The notes under the pieces are model-generated. The model saw only the letters and a list, made by a program, of their open reading frames with translations, made no database searches and had not been told where the DNA came from. A stretch of 64,000 nucleotides of DNA, taken from Chrysaora quinquecirrha. Its lineage: Eukaryota > Cnidaria > Scyphozoa > Semaeostomeae > Pelagiidae. Every line of letters begins with the position of its first letter. Position 1 is the stretch's first letter. The stretch lies in assembly GCA_014526335.1 (NCBI GenBank), contig JACTAT010000286.1, forward strand, positions 434,001 through 498,000, given 5' to 3'. Below are positions 19,600 to 32,013 of this stretch, one piece after another. The position numbers were made by a program, and so were the translations under genes.

Positions 19600-22500
19600 A
19601 ACTTCATTTGCCAGGAAATATCTCAAGAGAGCTTGATGTGTCCAGCAACAAACAGTAAACAGCTAGAAAAATCTTTGGGTTATAAGAGCATCATAGAGCA
19701 GCTAGAGAAGTTTGAAGAGCTTTGAGAATTACCCTATTGAGCATAGAAAACATTCTGCAATTCAGGGAAATCTTGCTGAAGAGCATTCAAAAACACAAAG
19801 CAAAGTTTCATAAGCAATGCAAAAACCGATACGATGACCATCATTACCAGAGAGCATGCAAAAAGTGAAATCTTTGGCAAGTATTGAAATTGATTTTTAT
19901 TCCTCGCTGAGAACTAGAGCAAAGTTTAGCACTGATAATTTTGTACCACATTGTTTCTTATGATAAAGAGGAAATTGCAGGATGAAAAAATTCTTGCAAA
20001 ACTTAGTGCCAGTGACATGATTGCAGTTGAAGCTGTATATCACAAGACCTGCCTTGTTCGACATATTACAACGACATGTCCTAAAGAAAAGTCGGAGCTT
20101 TCAAGGTATTTTTCTAGCAAAAATCCTAGGTTATATAAGAGACACACAATATTCAGGGACAATAACAGTATTTAAATTTAGAAATATAAAGGCACTTTAC
20201 TGTAAGCGACTGTAAGTATATGGGACACCAATTGAAATTACTAAAAATGTACAAAGCTCTAGATTAAAGTCAAATATTCCAAATTGAATTCCCGAATTAG
20301 CAGAGCAAAGGAAAGGCAAGCAAATCCTTTGATATTTAGGAAGGAAATAGGCAATAGGCAACCTGTCAACAAAGCTATGAAGAAAACGAAGTTTGCCTTT
20401 GCAAGGCTGCTAAGATAATAAGAAAGCAAATTGCTGAACACAAAATTAACGACAGTAGCCTCCATTCAGATGGGTGCCAAGGGGACTCAGTGCCTTTAAC
20501 ATTCATAACATCAATTAGTATGATAATAGGAGGGACAAGCATAATTGACCACGTAGAGAAGCATTAAACATAGCTCAGTTACTTCGCTTTAATCTAGTCA
20601 AACAAAAAAGAAGTCAAACATCTTTAACTGACAATATTTGCCACAAAAACCGAACAGAAAATTCCCTTCCCACGGTACTTAAGTCTACTCATTCATTCAA
20701 AAAGAGGCAAAAGAGATTTGGTAGACACTATTGCAAAAAATGAACAGGAGTATCATACGATAGAGTGCAAAATGTAGAACTTTCAATAACAAAGCAGCTG
20801 TGCAAGAAGTACAACAAAGAAGGGTTAGTGTGCCCTCTGAGCTTAAAAGAAGGAATTTTTACGTCTGTTATCAACAAAATCGATCATAATCCCTCGTCAA
20901 ATTAGAAAGAATCTTTCCATGGAACAAATATTTATGTATTTCAACATCCACAGACAGACATAGAGATTGACACTGTTGACATTCGCAACATTGATGGAAA
21001 AGGAAAAGTTCGAACTTCCTGAAAATTACACTCTACTTCCACTAACAAAGGACACTGTAGCAGAGTTTCCTTTGCATTCTGTCAACCATACTGATACCAT
21101 CAGAATCAATGCATCGCATGAAAGAAATAAATGGTTCAATGCAATGGAAGGCCTTAATGAAGAAAGGATGAACGACAATATTGAAGTTCATATGTCTTCA
21201 TATAACGATCATATGTTATCAACACTGCTGCCGTAGCTTTAGGAGAGTATCAACTCAAAGGCCATGGTGCGGAACACAATTGACATCATCAACCAAATCC
21301 TGTTGAAGATCAATCCAGCTCAGTGCCCTGTGATTACAGCTGATCAACCGGTCTACACTCTTGGTAAGCAAATCCAATGGCTGTACCCAGATCAATATGG
21401 AGAAGATAAGCTGGTCAAGATGATAGGTGCCCTTCATTATTGAAATGGTTTTCTCAACACAATAGCGGACTGGTTTGAAGGAAGTGGATGGACAGAAATT
21501 TTTGCTAGGGCAGAAGTAAGCTCAACTAGTCGTGCAGATTCATTTCTTTTGAAAAGACATGTCAAGCGATTACGTTATGCAGATCAGATTACTTGAGCTG
21601 GTGTAAATTTGCTGTTTGTTGATGCTTACCAGAGAAGCCAATCCAATTTGTCATTTGAACAGTGGAAAGAGCAGAAGAGAGGCGAAGAATTCAAATGTTC
21701 ATCACCATGAAGACACAGATTCTTTTGAAAAGCAATTTAGAAAATCTGTTTTATCGTTCAAGAGTACTTTTGAGGAAGTGAGAAATCCATTTGAAGAAAA
21801 ACACATCCTTATCAATGTCGTTTCCAAGCATATCATGAATGAAAATGCCAGAAAGTCAGTGAAGACAGCGTTAAGAATTGGTCAGGAGCAGTATGACAGG
21901 TAATGCAAGCAGTCCATCTACAATACAATAACCAGTGAGAAAAATGCTGTTACAACATCTAAAGCAAAGCTGAAAACAATTTCACTGAAACAAGATTGCA
22001 AGCTCTTCGCATCATTGTACGTTGAATGTCAAAGAAGAGAAGGTGACTTGGAGGATATTTTAACTCCTGAAAACCACGTTTACCTGCCGTCTACTTCAGA
22101 GTATGATAAGCTGCGAAAGGGCAATAAATCAGACTTTTTGCAATGCTTAGAAGACCTTGAAGAGAATGAGACTATTGCCCCTGTCATGACAGCCAATGTG
22201 ATAGACGAGGCTGTACTCGTGCGAATGATGCCAGCAAAAAATGTTCAAACTTTTGGAGAGTAATCAAAAGATTTTGTGCCGATGATTTATAAAGACATGG
22301 AGAGGAGTCAGTTGACAAGAGTAGACATTATTTTGATAGATATCTGGTCGAGAGTTTAAAGTCTGAGACAAGGGAAAGGAGAGCCAGTGGATCACGTGTA
22401 TTGGTGACAGCAGCAACACCTATCTATAGAAATTGGCACATGTCTCTTAGAGTGAACAAAAACATGGATGAACTTTTTCTATTGCTGGCTATTGACCTGG

Positions 22501-22790
22501 AAGAACTTAAATCAACAGCAAAGTTTATAGTAGCGACCATAATTGACAAGTCAATTTGTAACAGGGAGCTCAACATTGAGAATCTGTCACCATCTAACCA
22601 CGAAAAAGCAGATACGCAAATCTTTTGCATGTTAAAAATGCAGCAGATAAGCATCTGAACAGTAGACACTGATGTCGTCGTAATAGCTGTATCCCTATTT
22701 CATGAGCTCGACGTCAAAGCATTAAAGGTATTTGGTGCCTTTATACCCTATTCGACAATGAAGTTATTGTCGCTTCATGCACCATGTTGT
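19600..22790 (+). pseudogene. Long decayed copy of a dispersed invertebrate gene family (HEEADTR type)
   Basis: Consecutive fragments keep one order on the plus strand: CQEISQESLMCP (~19610), ILAKLSASDMIAVEAVYHKTC (~19990), a HSDGCQGDSVP-like stretch (~20465), ISYDR-like then VCPLSLKEG and IDHNPSS (~20740-20900), FELPENYTLLPL (~21010), GKQIQWLYPDQYGE (~21365), SFEQWKEQKRGEEF (~21645), LRIGQEQYDR, LEDLEENETIAPV (~22145), VLVTAATPIYRNWH (~22400), and SPSNHEKADTQIF followed after one in-frame TGA (22656) by TVDTDVVVIAVSLFHEL. I recognise this order as an uncharacterised family abundant in cnidarians and molluscs. Many frameshifts and stops make it dead. The EADTR...VDTDVVV core resembles acidic clusters of PIN/FEN nucleases, which is inference. 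Confidence 0.7.
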
Positions 22791-23123
22791 TTGAATTAGT
22801 ATGGTATGAGTGATGGTTCATAATTACAAAGTGAAACGTGGTTTAAACTGTGTTATAAACGGTGCCTCACCACAAGAGCAGTTTATGTTTTTCCATAATT
22901 TGAGTTTTCCAAAAACTAATTAATAATCTAAGGTGATTTATTGTCAAAGTTTTGTTTGTAGGATTATTGTAGTAAGTCCCTTAAAGGGCCCCTAAAGTCA
23001 AAAATTTTTTTTTAAGATTTCGATAGTGGATAACGCCCTGAAAGCCATCCTGAAGTTTTTTTTAAGAAATATTGCTTCTTCTGCCTGTTATAAGCGCTCA
23101 AAGTTGGACTCGGCAGGCAAAAT

Positions 23124-23190
23124 CCGAGAAATTTTTCTCGGAAAAAAGCCCCGTGTGACGTAACACGGGGCTATTGTTACGTCACACGGG
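23124..23190. repeat. Paired short palindromes with CRE-like TGACGTAA
   Basis: CCGAGAAATTTTTCTCGG (23124-23141) is followed by CCCCGTGTGACGTAACACGGGG (23149-23170) and its partner GTTACGTCACACGGG (23176-23190). They lie ~255 bp upstream of the THAP exon start. TGACGTAA/TTACGTCA matches the binding core of CREB/ATF factors, so this may have been a promoter element. Confidence 0.5.
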
Positions 23191-23444
23191 TCTATTGTTA
23201 TCATTTCAGTGAGTAAAACGCGTAACTCGGCCATGACGATTCCTGATCGGTCAGAAACCGAGAAAACAAGCACAGACAGGCACAGACCGCATGTGGCATA
23301 CTGTTTTCAGTCTTTTGGGAGTACTTGCTACTAGTCGTCAGACGCTTTCGCTTTGCTCTCAAATTATAGTGTGAGAATAATCGTACTGTTTGATTTTTTC
23401 CTTTATCATATTATTTTATTATTTTTTGAACACCAAACTGCGAA

Positions 23445-23765
23445 ATGCCAAGAAAGTGTTTCGTGGAAGACTGTGGCAGTGTTTCTTTGCCACATAAAGT
23501 AGCGTTGTTCGAGTTCCTCGTGAGGAACCACTTGGTCGGCCTGGGCTGACTTCGTTGGAGTTGAACGCTTCCAGCTAAAGTGGACCAGTAATGCTCGTAT
23601 CTGCAGTGCTCACTTCACAGAGAACTGCTTCAGAAACTATCAGCTTTGGAGAAATGGTACAGCTGCAAAACTCCATCTTTTACCCAACGCTACTCCTGCT
23701 ACTGTTGTTAGTAGCTCTGGGCTCGGACAGAAAAGGGCCAAACATGCTGCAGAGGAGACCTCGCA
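23445..23765 (+). pseudogene. THAP zinc-finger exon, frameshifted
   Basis: The exon starts MPRKCFVEDCG, shifts frame near 23515, continues as WADFVGVERFQLKW, and then ICSAHFTENCF and a LLPNATPAT box. This is the full THAP order: C2CH ligands, the tryptophan, the HF pair and the AVPT-like end. It closes with a strong donor, TCGCAT/GTAAGT at 23765. Two single-base frame changes break it. THAP domains bind DNA and head many transposases and host factors. No downstream plus-strand exon was found before the convergent P2X7-like gene. Confidence 0.7.
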
Positions 23766-24326
23766 TGTAAGTGCTTCCCTATCTACTTTTTATACTTCTA
23801 ATTGAGGTTGCAAAGCCTATCTAGTGCTTCTGGAATTTCGTAATTGGAACATTCTTATTTCTAAAAACATAGCAATTCCAGGAGTACAGTCGGACTTGCA
23901 CTAGAATCAAGTTTCTTGTAATTAGGACTCAAATTTTCGGTCTAAAACCCATCTGCCCTCAAATATTTCAGACTTTGAAAGCATGGAATCCCCTTAATTA
24001 GTACATCACAATAATAGTATTTCTCCTGACCTAAATAGATCATCTGTCTATTATCACAGTGAAGAAATGGGGCTTGCTATTACATGATATATTGTAAAAA
24101 AAAAAATAATTTTTAATTGAATTTGCGAATTCAAATCAACACCATTTTAAGCAACAAGCTTTGCCACAAATGATTAAAAATGAAGGCTATTGACCATTTT
24201 CTTTTCCTTGCAAATGCTTTACTGATCTAATGATTTTGTTACCCTCTGTGTGAAAATTTGCAAAAATTATAACCTGGTCATGTATGAAAAATAAGGATGA
24301 AAACTACTATATACATCTATTACAAA

Positions 24327-26517
24327 CTAATTTACATCTTGATAACCAACAAATTCATGCTGCCCAAACTCTTCTTCATTTCCAGGTGGAGGAAAATTTG
24401 CCCGAATACAGCAAACAGCACAAGCAGGAAGCACTACTCTCACCTCCCTGCCAAGAAAGCCCCAACACCATCTGGCAAGTTGACGATATGCTACATGCCT
24501 GTTCTGTTTGTGCTCTGGACCGTTGTAGTGCTGCTGGTACTGTGTACGATACTGAAACCATGCTGTCTGAAGAACCCATCTATTCAAACAAACAGCATGA
24601 AAAGCATCCGTATCAGTTATGCAGGAAGGCTGGTTTTCTTCAGAATGGGTTGCAGCAACTTCCTCAAGCTTGTTGGCCACCTCCACAACTTCATCACAGC
24701 AGATACATTCATGTGTCATTGGCATGATCTGGCAATGACCACAGGTGCACCTTTGAGACAAAATTTATGATAAATTATTTCTGAGTGATTAATTTCATCT
24801 TCCATTAATCCAATTAATCAAAGTGTATTAATTAGTTATAAATGGGACACATTCTGAACTTTTTTAGAATAATGCTGTTAGTGCAACAAGGACCTTCAGA
24901 GAACATTTGACTAATCTGTTTTGTATGTATCTAGATTAATAATATTTATTATACTGATAACAGCTGACATACAAGGGCAGGGACCAACTTCGTTCCCAAG
25001 GATATCTGTTGTTGTTGTTGTTAGCTCAGCCCGCAACAGATACCCTTGGGACCGGTTGACAAAATTTGTCAGTTTTTGGCTTGGAATAATTAGCATAAAT
25101 TATGAAAATGATTCCAGTCAGTGGCTGTGGCGGCCACAGAGTCAGAAAGAAATCTTTTATTGTGAATTGGTTAGCTAGATTTTCGCTCATTATTGATACA
25201 AAACTTCAGTGCTTTCCTCTTTTACAAGTATTCAAGTATTTCAGGTGAGATCAATTTATTTAAAGCCTGTAGATTTGTTAAAGATTTATAAGTTGAATCA
25301 TATACATATTTGCTGCAAAGAAGTTTGGCTTTGCTATTGCATGAATGAGATTTCTTCACTTTGAAATTGTGTTGCAAAAACTGACTTGATGAGAAAAAGT
25401 TCTAGCCAAAACCGTAAACAATCTTATTTTCTAAATACAAAATTTTACTGTTTTAGTTCACTTTGGCTTCTTGAAAATTATTTTCTTTATCTTTACCTTA
25501 CCTTGCTTACTCAAAATTTTACCGCGGGAAAGCAAGTTTAGGTAATGCTACAAACTTTCCGTAATTTCTTCGTTGAGTAGTTAAACCAATTCGCCCTTTA
25601 TCTTTCATTTTCTGTACATTGTTTCTATTCCAGTTAAGTTCAAAGCAAACTTTGGGTGTTTTTTTGTGGGGTAGGAGTGGAAAAGCCCCGGGCCGCAGCA
25701 GTTTTGTTTTGAAATTTCTTTCATTCGGCCGAACGCCATTTCTAATGTATGCGGACAACAAACTTCTATTGTTCGTTTCTTAGCCAATCAGAATGCAGAA
25801 CATCGAAACCGGTTCCAGGGTCAAATGGGGCAGCGCAGTGTTCACGTAGAGGTCCTATTTACCCTGGATACGAGGTTGGGGCAGGGACATCAGAACAGTA
25901 AATCTGAGCCACAACTGGCTGAGGAATTCCACACCTGAGCTCATGTGTCAGAGCAATGATGGTGTTCAACTACCCAATATAACAAGTACAGACAACAAGC
26001 TAGCAACATAATAATTTTTGCATGTAAATTTAAATTGACATAAGGCTCGCTTGCTTTTGGGTCAAGGAATTCCATATCTGAGCTCTTGGCTGTGCATTCA
26101 GCACTTGAGCAATGATGGTGAACTTCTACAAAGCCAAAATACAGCAAAACAAAAATGGTATGAATGCTAAATTCTATGTGAAATTGAAAGCTTTAGAAGT
26201 TTGGTATTTTTTAATTGAATTTTATATGTCATTGATAAGAAAGCTGACCAAGATAAATCATGCAGTCTGTCTTCATTTTCGTTTCCCCTATCTCTATTCT
26301 CCAGCTCTAGGTCCAACTCTTCCAATTGCTCTACCAGATATTGAGGTTCAAACTGGTACGGTAAGACATTTCCATTTTCAACTATAATATCTGGAGAGCC
26401 TTGAGAATCCATAGATTGAGCCTCTGAATCTAAATCAGACATCCCGACGTACACACTGGAAACAAAACTGGCCTCATCACTGCTGGCGCTGCTGCTCGGA
26501 TCAGATCGATCCGCCAT
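24327..26517 (-). CDS. P2X7-receptor C-terminal-domain-like protein, two exons (intact)
   Basis: Exon 1 (26517-26249) encodes a serine/acid-rich N-terminus and the GNVLPYQFEPQ motif, ending DRLHDLSW at donor TCTTG/GTCAGC. Exon 2 (24750-24327) opens at CAAAG/GTGCACC and yields CTCGHCQIMP, ECICCDEV, CLNRWVLQTAWFQYR and RQLARWCWGFLGREVRVVLP. The join reads LSWCTCG, in phase, for 230 residues. The CxCGxC, ECxCC and late cysteines are the zinc-binding set of the P2X7 intracellular ballast domain. In P2X7 receptors that domain is cytosolic. Stand-alone copies like this are frequent in cnidarians and fish. No transmembrane channel segments are present. The intron is 1498 bp. Confidence 0.85.
24992..25053. 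repeat. Hairpin with 20 bp arms inside the P2X7-like intron
   Basis: GTTCCCAAGGATATCTGTTG is mirrored by CAACAGATACCCTTGGGACC around a GTT-rich loop. It may be a MITE end or a small foldback. The rest of the intron (25.1-26.2 kb) shows no gene. Confidence 0.6.
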
Positions 26518-26519
26518 CT

Positions 26520-29500
26520 TTGCAAAGACAAAGTGAAGTCCAGTTTTCGCTGCCTAACCGAAAATTTTGTCCGAAGATTTGGCGATTGCCGACTGGCAGT
26601 GTGGCGTCAATTCAGGATTTTCCGAAAATAACAATTCAATTCAATATAAATCACTTCACTATTCAAGGCTAAATCAGATCAGTTGTAAGAAGTTGTTGAA
26701 GAGTTCAGAGCTGAAAAATCATGGCAGCAATTTGATGATAATATGATTAAGATATGCTTATAATGAATTATTTGTATAATGGGACTTGATCCATACGCAA
26801 TAGCTCAAAAAGGACAATCTGGCAATCATGGGAGTTGATACACTACCACAGACCTTGACAATCGTAAAATAGAAAACATCGAGTGTGGCGATTCGATAGA
26901 ATTGGCCTACTGGCGTGAACATCCTAATCTCAAAGGCTTTATGAAGGTGCCATGGTGCAAAACGGGTAACAGTGGCGAGTTTAACTGTATCAAACTAGAA
27001 TTGACAATTAGACAATCTATAAAATGTTCTTACCAAAAATATGCTACTTGCAACATATGGCTTCTTTTTTGGAAATGACGATAAATACAACAAAGATGAT
27101 CGCGAGTTTGCTGCAAATGCTCATGCTGTAATTGACAAAGATATACTGTAGTATGCTTCAGTTCATGGTAGAACAGATGAAGATAAAACAATTCAAAGAC
27201 GTTAGAAATTGGAAAGAAAAAGCTTGCCTTCAAACACTACTAACAATAACTTTTGGATTAAGCATGTTAGCAGCTCTATATTTACTCTATCAAACAATAA
27301 AATAACTTTAAGAAATGTGATTTGCTTTTTAACATGTCGACTTCTTTTAAAATTGCGATAAATAGCAACCTCTATACATGGTGGGATTCCTTTAGTCCAA
27401 AACAGAAGAAAAATTAACCTCATCGACATGCTAGGTCATCGGGCACTTATGATTTGTTCTAAATCTTGGCTTGATTCGGAATTGGATAAAATACGGTCTA
27501 TTCTCATTTGGAAAAGTTACCCTGAGGATGTTATTTCCGATTTTTTTCACAAGAAGATCGCAGGTTTTTCGGGCTGATAAAAAGTATGGTACGCAAAAGT
27601 GCCCTGTTTACCTAAAAATGCCTTGGATAGGAGATGTCTCATTGCGATTCGAAAGTCAAATTAAAAGGGCCATTACAAAGTGCTTCGCTGCTGCCAACCC
27701 TCCATAAGTTTTTGGCACTCGAAAAGTTCTACCATCCATTCAAAAGGATTGCGTACCTACCATACAAAAAAGTTTGGTCATTTATGAATTTTCATGCCAG
27801 TGTGATGCCCAGTACGTAGAATCTTCGCCGAAACTCTTGAAACATGTTACAAAAAATTAGAACGCCAGCAAATGGCTGACTGTCCAGACCTCCCATCCTC
27901 CCAATCCAATGTTGGTACAGTTTGTAAAATTCCAGGAATCGTAATTATCAATTTCCAACATTGAATTTGGGGAAAGGGGGGTATAATGCTTGAAAAGCAA
28001 CATTGAAAGGAAAGTTAGCAGCTTTTTCTCAGAAAATCTTGAAATTTTCTGTTTGTGTCAACAGATTTTGGCGAGTCGTTTGTTTTCTCAACTTGCTAGA
28101 AATGAGTTAATGTTGACTTGACTAGGGTAATTTGGTAGCTCTGATTTCGAAAATGTGACTAGTTTTTCTATTACTATAACAGTTTATACAATTTGACGTC
28201 ATAATTACTTTTAATTTCCCGCACTGATGATTGTTGAGAACATAGCAAATAATAACTATATCTTTGCAATTTCAAAAGTAGAACCACTTAGAGGATTGTG
28301 TTGTATATTTTCAGCACGAGTAGGTAGCCAGCTTATCACTGTAGTCATTGCAGCCCGTTAATGAGCGAAGGAAAATGCAAGACATTACACTGTGTCATTG
28401 TAAGAGATGAATTAGCATGTTGTCTTTCTGCTTAAAGCTGCGAGACGATTATTTGAAGGTTATTTCTTGTGAAACAGCTACTGCAAAAACAGACATCACA
28501 ACCTGCTTTTTTAACGGAAATCACATTCAATAAAGGTATAGTAACACAGGTTTTGATTGAATATAAAAAGCTTTTGATTCTACACCACACACACACTTGT
28601 TTCTCTTTGGAATTTTGCTAAGCATCTCCCTTTTATACTGCTTTTAAATTTAATAGTAAATCTTGTGCTGTAGTGGGTATATTTAGAGTTGGCGCCTTCT
28701 GAACATTAACACTGTGTTCCTGTCCAAAAATTCTAATAAATTTTAAAGCTTCATACAACTCAAAAATTCATATCAAAAATTCTTATCTTAATAATTCTTA
28801 AAATTTTCTATTTGCTGCGAAGCAGCGCAAAGCGCCTGCGTAGCAGCAGTATATTCTTGCACAAACTGGAAATTTGTCAACTTGTGTGTGTGTGTGTGTG
28901 TGCGGAACTGTTGTTGCCGTTGTTGTCTGTCCGTTTCTTGCTTCGAACAACAAAATGGCGTCAAAGTGGAGGCAAAGCTGCGAGTTCGAAGCAAATTAAA
29001 AGTGAGAGGATATCTAACATCAATCAGCAAGGAAAATAAAGTTATATCCAAAGTGAAAGGTCCAAAAATTATTTATTTCATTTATGAGAATTTTAGATGA
29101 AGGTACTCATTCCGTTGGCGATCCACCGAAAAGCCTTTTTCAAATTCACAAACTACAGCATCTACAAAAAGGCAAAAGTTTCAGCACTTAGGCCTATAGA
29201 CCTACTCTACTGAGTTGAGCTTTAAAAAAAGCAGCTTGCATCTGTCAGATTAGATTGACACAATGAGGCAAAGAGAGGAATAACATTTTAATACTTATGT
29301 TAAATTGTTGCTGAATAAAATTTAATCTTCGTTTTTTCTGTAATCATAAAGTGTGCTTCCAACTGAAAATCCCCTCGTGACGAGTTAAAAACAAACATAA
29401 TCAGGTGAAATAATAAAATTACCAAATCACAAAAGCGGCCATTGTGATCATTAAAAACTTAATTTTGTTAAATACCTGATACGAATATTTGTTTTTCATT

Positions 29501-29915
29501 TTACTGACTGTTTGTAAAATTGGTTATGCAATACAAAGACAACTCGTGTTCAACTTAAACTACAGTACTTGCTAGTACACAACCATCACCCTTGATATTC
29601 ACTTTGACCATAGTCAATAGAGAAAACACTGTTTATTCTATTGACTAGGTTTCGATATTCTCATGGCAGTATCCTGCAATACTTGCATTCGGGTTGCATT
29701 CTGCCTTAGAGCAGCACTCCCTTAACTGCGTTAACAGCTAGTTTAATAATTTGGAATACAGAATTCACAAGTTAAAAAATACTCAAATGTCTAAGAATTC
29801 TTACATCATAATAAGTTCAACATAGCATTAGCAGTAAGGTTTTATCGGCAATTTTGTGTAGGAATTCAGAGTTAATTTCGATTTAAGTTATAATAATACT
29901 TTTGTACTAATTGCT
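26520..29915. other. Gene-poor stretch with a possible degenerate R-like palindrome and CA/TG repeats
   Basis: I see no protein motif. Near 27893-27990, CCTCCCAATCCAATGTTGG is followed ~50 bp later by CCAACATTGAATTTGGGG and AAAGGGGGG. This echoes the inner arms of the Rep-element palindromes and may be an old solo copy. A (TG)n run lies at 28884-28901 and a short CA run near 28587. A 10 bp hairpin (AGTCAATAGA/TCTATTGACT) lies near 29611-29645. Confidence 0.45.
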
Positions 29916-29917
29916 CA

Positions 29918-30825
29918 TTAGTTTTTGCTCCATCCCTTAGAGCCTTTCTTCTTCAAGTTTTTTCTGAGTGCTTTCTTCTTTCGTTCTGTCTGTGTTTTGG
30001 CACTGTATTTCTCAATTTTATTCTTAGCATGTGCAAATGATCTGATTTTAAGGTACAATGCGATACAGCATGTCAGTATATAAGTTTTATCCCTATCAGA
30101 TACCTCCATAAACTTTGTTGATTTAAAGAAATTGCCAGTTACTGAAGCCACATCAAGGAAAATTAACTGTATCTTTTCAGTTTTGATACTTCTAGCACTT
30201 TCTCTAACAGTTGCACGGAAAATCTTTTTAACCTCTAGAAATGCGTGAACAATTCAATTTTTGGGTAAATTAGTCCAGCCATGTTGAGGGTATCAATCAA
30301 TTTTTTCTGCGAGTTGGGGAAAGGGGCATTGCTTACTAAGTCTTGATCTTTGCAAGCAGAAATTATATCTATATGCTTCTGTATCAAGGACACATTTTCA
30401 ATTTTTGTTCTGCGCATTTCAGTATGAAACTGTGGGATCAGTTTCCTAATGATGCTTCCACAAATGTAGGTTACTGTCTCCTTTTTGTCATCATTCAACT
30501 GCTGTGGTACGACTTGGTGTGTTTCAGGAAAGCTCTTTTCTGAGATAACTTGCTGCAACATCAAAAGAAACCAAGAACAAAAATCTTTGGATACAACTAG
30601 TGCTTCCCTTATGGCATCAGTAACGGGTTTGCCAGTCCAGATCTTGTTAAAGTCTGTCCACATTGTTTCCTTTGATCGAGAAGAGGGAATTGTTTCTGTT
30701 TGTTTTCCTCTGTACACTTCTTGAAAGGCACACTTTACCTTTTGTAGAAAAGGGAAGTTCTCAAATGCAGTCAGTCTTTCTAACTCGCTTGAATATGTAA
30801 CTGCCACCATCTCATTTGTCTTCAT
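29918..30825 (-). pseudogene. Decayed paralogue of the LQYLGGYVL-type transposon accessory gene
   Basis: The frame 30825-30235 contains YICGSIIRKLIPQ and LNMAGLIYPKIELF. After a one-base shift near 30240 the reading continues (FLEVKKIFRATVRESA) into 30151-29918 with LYLKIRSFAHAKNKI and a Lys-rich tail. These align in order with LQYLGGYVLFNL, GGLWKITDFVEKIF and LYVKVRSFSHAKDVI of the intact gene at 9.2-10.6 kb. The C-terminus is complete. The zinc-finger exon was not found. FFGSARYGVTYERAQQ upstream (~30.95 kb) may belong to the same gene. Confidence 0.65.
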
Positions 30826-31026
30826 AAGCTGCAGTGTATCTGCAGTGCAGTGCAGCTGCAGTGCATATCGTCAAACAGAGTAGAGACACGAGGCTCTTTA
30901 GACTTCTTGTCGGGATTTTTTGCTACTTGCTGGGCCCTTTCATAAGTCACGCCGTACCGTGCTGAACCAAAGAAAACCAATTTCACTTTCGGATCGCTGT
31001 TTGATTCAGTCGACCATTCTTCTTCT

Positions 31027-31918
31027 TCAATTCATCAAACATTGATTTCTTCTAGGATTCTTTCCCTTCAGCCAGCATGTTGGTGTTGACATAACTAATG
31101 TGGATGATAGAAATCTGAAAGCATTATGAATCATACATTCTTGCTTGAGATCAGTAGCATCAATTTGTTTTGTCCACATCTCTGTTGTTGCACACTTTTT
31201 ACAATACTCTTTTGCCTTGTTGAAAATGTATTTCAGGAGAATTTCCATGCCTTTTGCACTTGGCTATCAACATTAGTATCTTCTTCTTGTTTCTTTTTCT
31301 TCTTTTGGATCTGCTCATCGTCACTCGCTGGTCTCTTGCAGAATGGTTGTGGAAGCATTTCAGATCACCAAGCTTTCCATGCAATGCTTTCAGCATCTCT
31401 TCTTTTAGATACAACTAGCTTTCCATGCAATGCTTTCAGCATCTCTTCTTTTAGATTTATTACCGTCTTTGATGGCTTCTCATTCTTACATCTTCAGATT
31501 CCAAGACAAAGCTTCACCGGGAATTTTCCTCCATGTAGATTTTCAACTTGTCATCATTTTTCTGCAGATAAATTTCTAGCTTACCTTCATATGCTTCTTC
31601 TTTACACAAAACTTCAGTGTATAGTGTTAGAAACTGTGTGGTCCTGCCAAAATACTGCTTTGATTTAATGTGTACCTTGTTCTTCTCAAACAGACTTTCA
31701 GCATCTTCTCCTTTAAATTGTAATTGAGCGTTTATGTTTTCATCAACTATTTTTAAGAGTCGAGACAATGCTGCATGAGAAATACCCATTGATTTTATAG
31801 TCGATGCATCTTTAATCGTATCTTTCAGCACTAACAGCCATTTGTTAGAACCAGACTGAACAGCAAATGATGACTTGATTAGGCCCTCTTCATCTCCAAC
31901 TTCGTAAATTGCGGCCAT
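31027..31918 (-). pseudogene. Fragmentary coding-like region, family not recognised
   Basis: The 134-residue frame 31918-31514 opens MAAIYEVGDEEGLIKSSF and is helical with alternating charges. Further frames at 31414-31199 (basic, KRRKRNKKK) and 31248-31027 (CKKC pair) continue in the same direction toward the 30.8 kb gene, and may be exons or remnants of its N-terminus. A 46 bp tandem duplication in this stretch breaks the reading. I cannot assign a function. Confidence 0.35.
31371..31456. repeat. 46 bp direct tandem duplication
   Basis: AGCTTTCCATGCAATGCTTT and what follows recurs exactly 46 bp later (31371 and 31417). Confidence 0.85.
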
Positions 31919-31927
31919 GATTCTTAA

Positions 31928-32013
31928 GGTAGAGACAAAGTCCCACCCATCAGAAGTAGGTACTGCAAGGCTCCTTCGCAGAGCCGCTATAAAATTTTCG
32001 TTACGAAAATTTT
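31928..32013. repeat. Dispersed ~85 bp repeat with two hairpins (copy 1)
   Basis: It contains GGCTCCTTCGCAGAGCC (5 bp stem) and the AAAATTTTCG/CGAAAATTTT palindrome. An inverted copy lies at 60582-60663 with only a few mismatches. It begins 10 bp before the start codon of the minus-strand ORF at 31918. Confidence 0.8.

Noticed and set aside
24284..24770. Plus-strand ORFs of 147 and 157 codons
   Set aside because: They are antisense to the P2X7-like exon, whose minus-strand reading has the conserved cysteines and exact splice borders.
28884..28901. TG dinucleotide run as Z-DNA or a regulatory element
   Set aside because: It is a short ordinary microsatellite with no associated gene.
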